DNA from: Brevundimonas lutea
Lineage (GTDB): Bacteria > Pseudomonadota > Alphaproteobacteria > Caulobacterales > Caulobacteraceae
DNA length: 64,000 nt
Assembly (NCBI RefSeq): GCF_003704105.1
Contig: NZ_QUOQ01000007.1
Coordinates: forward strand, 124,001-188,000
Direction: 5' to 3'
Shown here: in pieces, positions 53,451 through 60,950 of the stretch
Numbering within the stretch: the stretch's first letter is position 1
How the letters are laid out: each line of letters opens with the position of its first letter
The notes under the pieces: generated by a model
What the model saw: only the letters and a program-made list of their open reading frames with translations
Told to the model about the DNA's origin: nothing
The model's database searches: none
Position numbers and translations under genes: made by a program

Positions 53451-53726
53451 ATGGCTCACAAGAAATCCGGTGGTTCGTCGCGTAACGGGCGCGACTCCGA
53501 GTCGAAACGCCTCGGCGTAAAGAAGTTCGGCGGCGAGCAGGTGCTGGCCGGCAACATTCTCGTGCGCCAGCGCGGCACCACCTTCCATCCGGGCGACAAC
53601 GTCGGCCTGGGCCGCGACCACACTCTGTTCGCTCTGAAGACCGGCGCGGTGAAATTCACCACCAAGCGTGGCGGCCGCTGTTACGTGTCGATTCTTAGCG
53701 CCGACATGCCGATGGCCGCCGAGTAG
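53451..53726 (+). CDS. rpmA: 50S ribosomal protein L27
   Basis: 91 residues, [20 protein letters not shown] at the start, the flexible N-terminal arm that reaches the peptidyl transferase centre, then [23 protein letters not shown]. It follows rplU by 97 bases, with AAGGAAG 15-20 bases before the start. The obgE gene often found after rpmA is not here; an acetyltransferase gene follows. Confidence 0.97.
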   Translation: MAHKKSGGSSRNGRDSESKRLGVKKFGGEQVLAGNILVRQRGTTFHPGDNVGLGRDHTLFALKTGAVKFTTKRGGRCYVSILSADMPMAAE

Positions 53727-53789
53727 CGATCCGCCCTTTTCGGATCGCCGCTCTCAGAAGCCGCGATCCGGACCAGGGACATGTTTCCG

Positions 53790-53826
53790 CGGGGAGTCCG
53801 GGTCACCGGGCTCCCCGTTTTCGTTT
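53790..53826 (+). terminator. Terminator after rpmA
   Basis: Outer arms CGGGGAG / CTCCCCG with the inner CGG/CCG pairing, then TTTTCGTTT. It lies 64 bases past the L27 stop, and a weaker stem GCGATCCG/CGGATCGC (53726-53748) is directly at the stop. A likely intrinsic terminator of the rplU-rpmA operon. Confidence 0.7.
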
Positions 53827-53892
53827 CCCCGCGCCGAACCGCCCCGGACCCTGACGGATACAGGAGGGCGGACAGTCTGCGGAGGGGCGCCC

Positions 53893-54426
53893 ATGTGCGT
53901 CATCGAAACAACCCCGGTCCTGGCCACGCGGCGCCTGACCCTTCGCGCGCCCGCGCCCGAGGACGCGGCGACGATCGCGCGCCTGGCGTCCGATCCGGCC
54001 ATCGCGCGCAACACCACCCGCATGCCCAGCCCCTACGGGCTCGAGGACGCCAACGCCTTCGTCACCGCCGTAGCCGCGCAGGATCCGAAGGCGGGCTACA
54101 CCTTTCTGTTGGATCACGACGACCACGGCCCGGTCGGGGTGATCGGCGTCTTCTATTCCAACGATCCCTTGCCCGAAATCGGTTACTGGATCGGCCAGCC
54201 GTACTGGGGTCGAGGCTTGGCCACGGAGGCGGTGGACGGCCTGGTGCAGTGGGCCTCCAGGCGCTGGGGCAAGAGGGCCCTGCTATCGGGGCATTTCACC
54301 GACAACCCGGCCTCCGGGCGCGTGCTGGACAAGGCAGGATTTCTGCCCACCGGCGAGGTCCGCCCGCAATTCAGCCGCGCCCGGGGCGAGCCCGTCGCCA
54401 CCCGAATGATGATCTGGATGGCCTGA
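53893..54426 (+). CDS. GNAT-family acetyltransferase (RimJ/RimL-like)
   Basis: 177 residues from ATG 53893, with GGAGG 7-8 bases upstream. It shows the acetyl-CoA site QPYWGRGLATEAV and the GNAT pattern of RimJ/RimL: LATRRLTLRAPAPEDAATIA at the start, then DNPASGRVLDKAGF. It acetylates an amine, perhaps of a protein or small molecule; the substrate is unknown. Confidence 0.82.
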   Translation: MCVIETTPVLATRRLTLRAPAPEDAATIARLASDPAIARNTTRMPSPYGLEDANAFVTAVAAQDPKAGYTFLLDHDDHGPVGVIGVFYSNDPLPEIGYWIGQPYWGRGLATEAVDGLVQWASRRWGKRALLSGHFTDNPASGRVLDKAGFLPTGEVRPQFSRARGEPVATRMMIWMA

Positions 54427-54434
54427 CTGTCGGG

Positions 54435-54737
54435 TCAGTTTGGCGAGCGATCCAGACTGGCGCGCTGCAGCCGGGCCTCTTGCGCCTCGGCGATGCAGCG
54501 CGGCGTTTCCCAGCTCTCGCCGCGCCGGGCGGCGTCGCGCGCCTCCTCCGCGGTCAAAAATACGGGCTCCTGGCCGAACTCGCGCCGGAAAGCGACACGG
54601 GTGTCACGGTCGTTGGCGCACACCATCAAAGGACGGTCGCCTTGATCCGTCTGCGGACGATCCTGCGCCGCCACGCCGGAAGTCATTGAAATCGCGATGA
54701 TCGTCAGAGCGACGGCTGCGGCTGTGGTCTTTTTCAT
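54435..54737 (-). CDS. Small exported hypothetical protein
   Basis: 100 residues from ATG 54737 (MKKTTAAAV), with GGGAGG about 9 bases upstream. A signal peptide ends GVAAQ. The mature part is charged and has two Cys (VCANDRDT and RCIAEA). No family recognised. Transcribed alone; its stop faces the acetyltransferase stop 8 bases away. Confidence 0.65.
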   Translation of the reverse strand: MKKTTAAAVALTIIAISMTSGVAAQDRPQTDQGDRPLMVCANDRDTRVAFRREFGQEPVFLTAEEARDAARRGESWETPRCIAEAQEARLQRASLDRSPN

Positions 54738-54855
54738 GCTCATCCTCCCAGCCCCTCGCAGGGCGCTTCAGGAGACGAGGATGAGCTCTTTGACGGTTCT
54801 GTAAACCCTGAGCGACAAATTCGTGACACTCCGTTTGCGGAGCATTTTCAGCGCC

Positions 54856-55050
54856 CTAGATCAGACCGGCGCCGGACGCGAAAACGACCGCGACGGCCCC
54901 GCCGCCCAGAATGACGGCCGCCAGGGCGCCGCCGACAAAGGCCATAACCATGCGCGCGCGGCGTTTGCGAAACCCGCCCGGCTTCAGCTCGGCGACATGA
55001 TAGGCCCCGGATTTCTGGAAGGCCTCGGACCCGACGATGTTGTGGCGCAT
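54856..55050 (-). CDS. Small single-span membrane protein
   Basis: 64 residues from ATG 55050, with GGGGGAG 7 bases upstream. A short soluble part (MRHNIVGSEAFQKSGAYHV) and a basic stretch RKRRAR are followed by one hydrophobic helix (VMAFVGGALAAVILGGGAV). Likely an inner-membrane protein with cytoplasmic N-terminus. No family recognised. Confidence 0.55.
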   Translation of the reverse strand: MRHNIVGSEAFQKSGAYHVAELKPGGFRKRRARMVMAFVGGALAAVILGGGAVAVVFASGAGLI

Positions 55051-55148
55051 GGGCGTCTCCCCCTTCGTACGATCGGGGAGTGAGGTTTCATCCGGGTAGG
55101 GCCGAAAAAGGGCGATCCGCGCTCGTCGAACTCCGCGCCTCGCCGCGA

Positions 55149-55664
55149 TCAGTTCAGGGTAAGTTCGGCCGTTCCGTTCGACCGCGTCACCACCCGCCGC
55201 ATCAGCACCACAGGCTCGCCGCCGCCGGGCTGGACCGGGGCGATCACAAACCACTCGCCGGCCGGCAGACCCCGAAAGGCGAAGCGGCCGTCGGCATCGC
55301 AGGCGGTCGAGCGAACATAGGGCGGATAATCGGGGTCGGCCGCCTCGACGGTGCGCGCCCGCACCACCGACGCCGGAACCGCCGCCCGCTCGATCGAGCC
55401 GTACAGAGTGTTGAAGCGGTGCCTTGTGTAGGGCGTAACCGGATTCAGTCCCACCGAGCCAGCGCAACGGTAGGCCTGGCCGCCGTCGGAGTAGCGCACG
55501 ACACCGGCGATGGCGCTTTGGCCCGCCTGCTGCGACCAGGCGAAGTCGGCGGCGTTGAAGTCGCGGCTCATTGCGCCGCCATACATCGGCCCTGTCTGGG
55601 TCGGGGCGCAGGCCGCACCGGCGAGCGCCAAGCCGGCGGCGGCGAACAGGGCGAGGCGGGTCAT
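55149..55664 (-). CDS. Putative lipoprotein with carboxypeptidase-regulatory-like fold
   Basis: 171 residues with the lipobox ALAGAAC at the start. The mature part has the beta-sandwich pattern of carboxypeptidase-regulatory domains (ACDADGRFAFRGLPAGEWFVIAP). Likely an outer-membrane or periplasmic lipoprotein. No partner is evident. Confidence 0.6.
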   Translation of the reverse strand: MTRLALFAAAGLALAGAACAPTQTGPMYGGAMSRDFNAADFAWSQQAGQSAIAGVVRYSDGGQAYRCAGSVGLNPVTPYTRHRFNTLYGSIERAAVPASVVRARTVEAADPDYPPYVRSTACDADGRFAFRGLPAGEWFVIAPVQPGGGEPVVLMRRVVTRSNGTAELTLN

Positions 55665-55791
55665 GGCGACGGCTCCGGGACGCGAATGTCAGGGTCGGAC
55701 CAGTCTACCCTCCTGAGCCTCTGCACGCCACCCTATCGCCCGGACATCGAACCGGCCTAGAAGGTCATCACAAGCCATTTCACGAGGCGTG

Positions 55792-56994
55792 ATGAGCGTC
55801 ACCTATGCCGACATCCTGGCCGCGCGCGAGCGCATCAAGGGTCAGGTCGACCACACTCCCACCCGCCATTCGCGCCGCCTGTCCGAGCTGACGGGGGCGG
55901 AGGTCTGGGTCAAATTCGACAACCTGCACTACACCGGCAGCTTCAAGGAGCGCGGCGCGCTCAATCGCCTGATGCTGCTGACCCCGGAAGAGCGGACGCG
56001 AGGCGTGGTGGCCGCCTCGGCCGGTAACCACGCCCAGGCCCTGGCCTATCACGGCGGTCGGCTGGGCGTGCCGGTGACCATCGTCATGCCCGAGGGCACG
56101 CCCTTCGTGAAGATCGACGGCACGCGCCGCCACGGGGCCGAGGTCGTTATCCACGGCGCCGACTTCACCGGCGCGACCGAGGAGGCCAAACGCCAGCAGG
56201 CCGAGCACGGCTACATCTTCGTTTCGGCTTTCGACGACGAGGGCATCGTCGCCGGCCAGGGCGTCTGCGCCGTCGAGTTCCTGGAGGACGCGCCCGAAAT
56301 CGACACCCTGATCGTGCCGATCGGCGGCGGCGGCCTGATGGCCGGATGCGCTCTGGCCGCCAGGGCGATCAAGCCCGATATCGAGATCATCGGAGTTGAG
56401 GTGGCGATGTATCCGTCGTTCACGGCCAAGCGAAAGGGCGAGGAGCCGCGCTGCGGCGGCCAGACCATCGCCGAGGGTATCGCCGTCAAGGCTGTGGGCG
56501 ACATCCCCTTCGCCATCGCCGATCCGCTGGTCGACGACATCATCGTCTGTGAAGAGGCCGATTTCGAAAAGGCGGTGGCCTTCTACGCCACTCTGGAAAA
56601 GACCGTGGCCGAAGGGGCCGGAGCCGGTGGCTTGGCGGCGTTGCTGGCCCACCCCGAACGCTTCAAGGGTCGCAAGGTTGGGCTGGTGCTGTGCGGCGGC
56701 AATATCGATGCGCGGATGCTGGCGGTGGTGCTGAACCGCGAGCTGGTGCGCGAGAAGCGGCTGGTGGTCTATCGCATCCTCGGCGACGATCGTCCGGGCA
56801 TGCTGTCCAAGATGAGCGCGGTGATCGGCGGCCTGGGCGGCAACATCATCGACGTGGTCCACAACCGCCTGGCTCTCGACGTCCCCGCCAAGGGCGCGGA
56901 GTTTGACATCATGGTGGAGACCCGCGACGCCCACCACGCCGAGGAAATTCGCGAAGCCATGAAGGAGGCCGGCTATGACATGCGCATGGCTTAG
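55792..56994 (+). CDS. ilvA: Threonine ammonia-lyase with C-terminal ACT domain
   Basis: 400 residues from ATG 55792 (GAGG 5 bases upstream). A PLP enzyme, deaminating threonine to 2-oxobutyrate. Lys52 in TGSFKERGA binds PLP; the Gly-rich phosphate site is PIGGGGLMAG. Residues about 330-400 form an ACT domain (YRILGDDRPGMLSKMSAVIGG), giving the shorter IlvA/TdcB-like form of about 400 residues. It could serve isoleucine synthesis or threonine breakdown. The FKBP gene overlaps its end by 20 bases. Confidence 0.9.
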   Translation: MSVTYADILAARERIKGQVDHTPTRHSRRLSELTGAEVWVKFDNLHYTGSFKERGALNRLMLLTPEERTRGVVAASAGNHAQALAYHGGRLGVPVTIVMPEGTPFVKIDGTRRHGAEVVIHGADFTGATEEAKRQQAEHGYIFVSAFDDEGIVAGQGVCAVEFLEDAPEIDTLIVPIGGGGLMAGCALAARAIKPDIEIIGVEVAMYPSFTAKRKGEEPRCGGQTIAEGIAVKAVGDIPFAIADPLVDDIIVCEEADFEKAVAFYATLEKTVAEGAGAGGLAALLAHPERFKGRKVGLVLCGGNIDARMLAVVLNRELVREKRLVVYRILGDDRPGMLSKMSAVIGGLGGNIIDVVHNRLALDVPAKGAEFDIMVETRDAHHAEEIREAMKEAGYDMRMA

Positions 56995-57508
56995 GGGGGC
57001 GGCGCTGGCCGGCGTCCTGTTGCTGGCCGCCTGCGGGCGCGGAGGCGGCGATGATGTGGACGCAGGTGTGGCCGCCGAAAACCTCAGGGAAGCCGAGGCC
57101 TTCCTCGAGCGCAACGCCTCGGCCGATGGGGTCCAGACCCTGCCGTCAGGATTGCAGTACAAGGTAATCCGCGCCGCCCCCGAGGGCGCCGAGAGCCCCG
57201 ACGGCAACGATCTGGTGCGGGTCCATTACGAAGGAGCCCTGATCGACGGCACGGTGTTCGACAGCTCCTATGAACGTGGCGCCCCCTATGTCACCACGCC
57301 CGAACAGGTCGTGGCCGGCTGGACCGAGGCCCTGCAGCGGATGAAGGTCGGCGACGAGTGGATGCTCTATGTGCCGCCCGCTCTAGGATATGAAGATCGC
57401 TGGCAGGGCCCGCAAATTCCGCCCAATTCGGTGCTGGTGTTCCGCATGGAGTTGCTGGCCGTGGCCAAGGCGCCGGGGGCGGGATCGGCCAACACCGCGC
57501 GGGTCTGA
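56975..57508 (+). CDS. FKBP-type peptidyl-prolyl isomerase, lipoprotein
   Basis: 177 residues with a lipobox LLLAACGRG. The FKBP domain at about 60-165 shows SGLQYKVIR, VRVHYEGALIDGTVFDSSYERG, the Trp of the site in VVAGWTEALQRMKVGDEWMLYVPPALGYED and the close IPPNSVLVFRMELL. A periplasmic folding helper anchored to a membrane. The start lies inside the ilvA 3' end. Confidence 0.92.
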   Translation: MTCAWLRGAALAGVLLLAACGRGGGDDVDAGVAAENLREAEAFLERNASADGVQTLPSGLQYKVIRAAPEGAESPDGNDLVRVHYEGALIDGTVFDSSYERGAPYVTTPEQVVAGWTEALQRMKVGDEWMLYVPPALGYEDRWQGPQIPPNSVLVFRMELLAVAKAPGAGSANTARV

Positions 57509-57515
57509 CGCCCGG

Positions 57516-58379
57516 TCACCGCCTCTGGCAACGGGGGCAGTAGAAGGTGGAGCGTCCCGCCTGGACGATGCGCCGGACCACGCCGGAGCAATCGGCGTCC
57601 CGGCAGGGTTCGCCCTCGCGGCCGTAGACGTCGAACCGATGCTGGAAATAGCCCTGCCCACCCTCGGCGTTGGCGAAGTCCCGCAGGGTCGATCCCCCGG
57701 CGGCGATGGCGTCCTCCAGCACGAGCCTGACTGCCGCCGCCAGCCTCTCAAGGCGCGGTCGCGACACCTTGCCGGCGGCGACCGTCGGCGAAATCCGCGC
57801 GCGGTACAGGGCCTCGCAGACATAGATGTTGCCCAGTCCCGCGACGATCCGCTGATCCAGCAGGCTGACCTTGATGTTCTGCGCCTTGCCCCGGAAGCGC
57901 TCGGCGAGATGCGCGCCCGAAAAGCTGTTACCGAGCGGCTCGGGACCCAGGTTGGCGAACCAGGGATGGGTCTCGACCTCATCCGTCGCAATCAGCCCCA
58001 TGAAACCGAACCGCCGGGCGTCGGCGAAACCGACCCGCGTCCGGGCGCCGTCCTTGTGAGCGCAAAGACTCAGATGTTCGTGCTTGCCGGCGATCGGCGC
58101 CGGCTCCTCGAACTCGCCCAACTGGCGGCCGTCGAGCGTGAAGCGCCCGGTCATGCCCAGATGGGTGACCCAGGTCTCGCCGGTGGACAGCGGCATCAGC
58201 AGATATTTGGCTCGCCGTCCCACATGATCGACGGTCGCCCCGTCCAGCCGCGCCGCGAAATCGTCGGGAAACGGAAAGCGCAGGTCGGGCCGGTTCTGCC
58301 GCACCTGGCCCAATCGTGCGCCGGCCAGGATCGGCTCCAGGCCCCGGCGGACCGTCTCGACCTCGGGCAGTTCGGGCAT
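57516..58379 (-). CDS. mutM: Formamidopyrimidine-DNA glycosylase
   Basis: 287 residues. The catalytic N-terminus [13 protein letters not shown] (Pro as nucleophile after Met removal) is present. Further marks are HLGMTGRF, the H2TH region and the C-terminal zinc finger with Cys pairs (CRDADC and FYCPRCQR). It removes 8-oxoguanine and opens abasic sites. It faces the FKBP gene 7 bases away. Confidence 0.96.
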   Translation of the reverse strand: MPELPEVETVRRGLEPILAGARLGQVRQNRPDLRFPFPDDFAARLDGATVDHVGRRAKYLLMPLSTGETWVTHLGMTGRFTLDGRQLGEFEEPAPIAGKHEHLSLCAHKDGARTRVGFADARRFGFMGLIATDEVETHPWFANLGPEPLGNSFSGAHLAERFRGKAQNIKVSLLDQRIVAGLGNIYVCEALYRARISPTVAAGKVSRPRLERLAAAVRLVLEDAIAAGGSTLRDFANAEGGQGYFQHRFDVYGREGEPCRDADCSGVVRRIVQAGRSTFYCPRCQRR

Positions 58380-58509
58380 AGGCGGCTCTCCGGTTCGCGC
58401 CCGCTATAGCAAGGCGACGCGCCGAACCTGAACCCGATGTAATCCGCTGGGGGCAGACAGGGCGCGTCCGGGTCGCTACCCCTGAGCGTCACGCAGCAGG
58501 GGGAAACGG

Positions 58510-59472
58510 ATGCCGGCGCTGGTTCTGGACGATGTGTCCAAACGCTATGGAGCCTTTCAGGCGGTCAGGGATCTGAGCTTTCAGGTCGAGCCCGGGACCA
58601 TCTGCGGCTTTCTGGGCCCGAACGGGGCGGGCAAGACCTCAACCATTCGGATGATGCTGGGCCTGCAGCCTGCGAGCAGCGGCCGCATCGAGATTCTGGG
58701 CGCCGACGATGGCCGCAAGGTCCGCGACCGGATCGGCTTCCTGCCTGAGGAGCGGGGCGTCTACAAGAAGATGACCCCGGTCGACACCATCGCCTTCTTC
58801 GCGGGTCTCAAGGGCGTGCCGACCGGCGAGGGGCGTAAACGAGCCAGGGCGCTGCTGGACGCCCATGGCCTCGGCGCGTCCAAGACCAAGAAGATGAAGG
58901 CGCTGTCCAAGGGCATGGCGCAGAAGGTCCAGCTCCTGGCCTCGATCGCTCATCAACCCGAATTCGTTATTCTGGACGAGCCCTTCTCCGGGCTTGATCC
59001 CGTCAACCAGCAGGGGCTGGAGCAGATCATCCGCGACCTGGCGGCGGGCGGAGCGACGGTGCTGTTCTCGACCCACGTGATGCAGCACGCCGAGCGGCTG
59101 TGCGACAAGGTGGTGCTCCTGGCCCGGGGCCAGAAGGCGTTCGAGGGTACGGTGACAGAGGCGCGCGCCCGATCGACCCGGTTCCTGGAGCTTGAAGGCG
59201 CCTTGGAGCAGGCCGCCGTCGCCGCCCTGCCGGGCGTCGCCTCGGTGGACGCCGTTGGCGAGGGCGAGGGGGGCGCCAAGTTCCGCGCCGCCTTGGCGCC
59301 CGGGGCCGAGGCCCAGGCCGCACTGCGCTCGGCCTTCATCTCCGGGCTGGACGTGCGCCGGTTCGAGATGCGCGAGCCGACGCTGCACGACGCCTTCATC
59401 GACCTGACCGGCGACGACCCGGATCAGGACCAGCGACAGACCGAGATCCGCGCCGAGGAGGCCGCCCGATGA
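58510..59472 (+). CDS. ABC exporter ATPase (NatA-like)
   Basis: 320 residues. Walker A is GPNGAGKTSTI, signature LSKGMAQKVQL, Walker B FVILDEPFSGLD, with the switch His in LFSTHVMQHAE. The C-terminal 90 residues are the extra DUF4162-type domain of this subfamily. It pairs with the permease gene, whose ATG overlaps its stop. The substrate is unknown; sodium extrusion is known for NatAB in Bacillus but not implied here. Confidence 0.9.
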   Translation: MPALVLDDVSKRYGAFQAVRDLSFQVEPGTICGFLGPNGAGKTSTIRMMLGLQPASSGRIEILGADDGRKVRDRIGFLPEERGVYKKMTPVDTIAFFAGLKGVPTGEGRKRARALLDAHGLGASKTKKMKALSKGMAQKVQLLASIAHQPEFVILDEPFSGLDPVNQQGLEQIIRDLAAGGATVLFSTHVMQHAERLCDKVVLLARGQKAFEGTVTEARARSTRFLELEGALEQAAVAALPGVASVDAVGEGEGGAKFRAALAPGAEAQAALRSAFISGLDVRRFEMREPTLHDAFIDLTGDDPDQDQRQTEIRAEEAAR

Positions 59473-60908
59473 ACCGCGCCCTTCTGATCGCGCGCCGCGA
59501 GTATGGCGCCTATGCCCGCACGGTGGGCTTCTGGCTGTCGCTCCTGGCCCTCCCCTTCTTCGCCGGGATCGGCGGCGGCATGGCCTATCTGGTCGAGCGC
59601 GGTGATCCGGTGCGCAATGTCGCCTTTGTCGAGGCCGAGACCGCCGAGCGGCCTATGACTCCGGCGGTGCTGGACGCCCTGGCGCTGGAGCAGCGCAAAT
59701 CGATCGCCCAGTCCATACGGTCGGCGGCGGTCACCGAAGCTGGCCCGCAGGAGGCCGAGCGTCTCCGCAGCCTGGCGCTGCAGGAGGGAACCGAACCGGC
59801 CTTGGCCGAGATGCGACGCGTGGCGCCGCGGGCGGCCGCGGGCTTCTCCGCGCCCGATCAGGATGTCCGGGTCGTCGATGCGCCAGAGGCGATCACCTCG
59901 GCCACGGGCGAGGCCCGCATCGAGGCGGTGCGCGCCGCCCTGGCGTCGGAGGCGGAGCCGCAGCTCGACGCCATCGCCCTGTTGGGTCGCGACGCGGCTG
60001 GAGCGCCATCGGCGGAGCTTTGGGTGCGCAAGGCGTCGGACCGCGAGGCCGAGTTCGCCGTGCGAGACGCCCTGATCGAGGTCAATCGCCGCGAGAGCCT
60101 GGAGCGCGCCGGCGTCGATCCGGGGCTGGTCTCGGGCCTGGAGCTGTTCCGGCCGGATCTGCAGAGCTTCTCGCCCAGTTCGGCCTCTGGCGCCGAGGTC
60201 TCGTTCCGCGACCAGTTGCCAGGCATCATCGGCCTAGCGATCGGTTTCCTGCTTTGGTCGCTGGTCATCACCGGCGCCTCGATCCTGATGAACAGCGTCA
60301 TGGAAGAAAAGGCGTCCAAGGTGCTGGAGGTGCTGCTGTCGTCGGCCTCCACCACCGAGATCATGGTCGGCAAGGTGCTGGGCGTGGCGATGCTGACCCT
60401 GACGGTACTGGCCGCCTATGCGGTGATGGGGATCGTCGCCCTGACGTCCTTTCAGCCGCAGGTCCTGGCCGATGTCGGATCGGTTCTGATGGAGGGGGGG
60501 CTCCTGATCTATCTGCTGATCTATCTGGTGGGCGGCTATCTTCTCTACGCCGTGATCTTCACCGCTATCGGCGCCTTCTGCGAGACTCCGAGGGACGCGC
60601 AAACCCTGATGGGGCCGATCATGATGGTGCTGATCGTGCCGCTGCTGGTCATGCAGCTGGCGGTGCGGACCCCGGATGCGCCGCTGGTGAAGATTCTCTC
60701 GCTGGTGCCGCCCTTCACGCCCTTCCTGATGAGCGCCCGGGCGCCGTCGCAGCCGCCGCTGATCGAGCATGTTGGAGCCATCGGCGGCATGGCGCTGCTA
60801 ATCGTCCTGGCCATCTGGCTTTCGGGTCGAGCCTTCCGCGCCGGGGCGTTGTCGGACGTGAAGCTCAGCTGGAAGAGCCTGGGATCCGTGGTGCGCGGCG
60901 GGAACTGA
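59469..60908 (+). CDS. ABC-2 type permease (NatB-like)
   Basis: 479 residues. One N-terminal membrane segment, then a periplasmic domain of about 200 residues, then five more segments. Family features: REYGAYARTVGFWLSLLALPFF at the start and EEKASKVLEVLLSSASTTEIMVGKVLG. It forms the export complex with the ATPase upstream. A perfect stem follows its stop. Confidence 0.9.
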   Translation: MNRALLIARREYGAYARTVGFWLSLLALPFFAGIGGGMAYLVERGDPVRNVAFVEAETAERPMTPAVLDALALEQRKSIAQSIRSAAVTEAGPQEAERLRSLALQEGTEPALAEMRRVAPRAAAGFSAPDQDVRVVDAPEAITSATGEARIEAVRAALASEAEPQLDAIALLGRDAAGAPSAELWVRKASDREAEFAVRDALIEVNRRESLERAGVDPGLVSGLELFRPDLQSFSPSSASGAEVSFRDQLPGIIGLAIGFLLWSLVITGASILMNSVMEEKASKVLEVLLSSASTTEIMVGKVLGVAMLTLTVLAAYAVMGIVALTSFQPQVLADVGSVLMEGGLLIYLLIYLVGGYLLYAVIFTAIGAFCETPRDAQTLMGPIMMVLIVPLLVMQLAVRTPDAPLVKILSLVPPFTPFLMSARAPSQPPLIEHVGAIGGMALLIVLAIWLSGRAFRAGALSDVKLSWKSLGSVVRGGN

Positions 60909-60917
60909 CGCCGAACG

Positions 60918-60943
60918 TCTCCCTCGCCTCTGAGCGAGGGAGA
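60918..60943. terminator. Hairpin between the ABC permease gene and divL
   Basis: Arms TCTCCCTCGC / GCGAGGGAGA pair perfectly over 10 bp around a 6-base loop between convergent stops. No T tract on either side; a likely bidirectional terminator. Confidence 0.5.
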
Positions 60944-60950
60944 TCCGCCT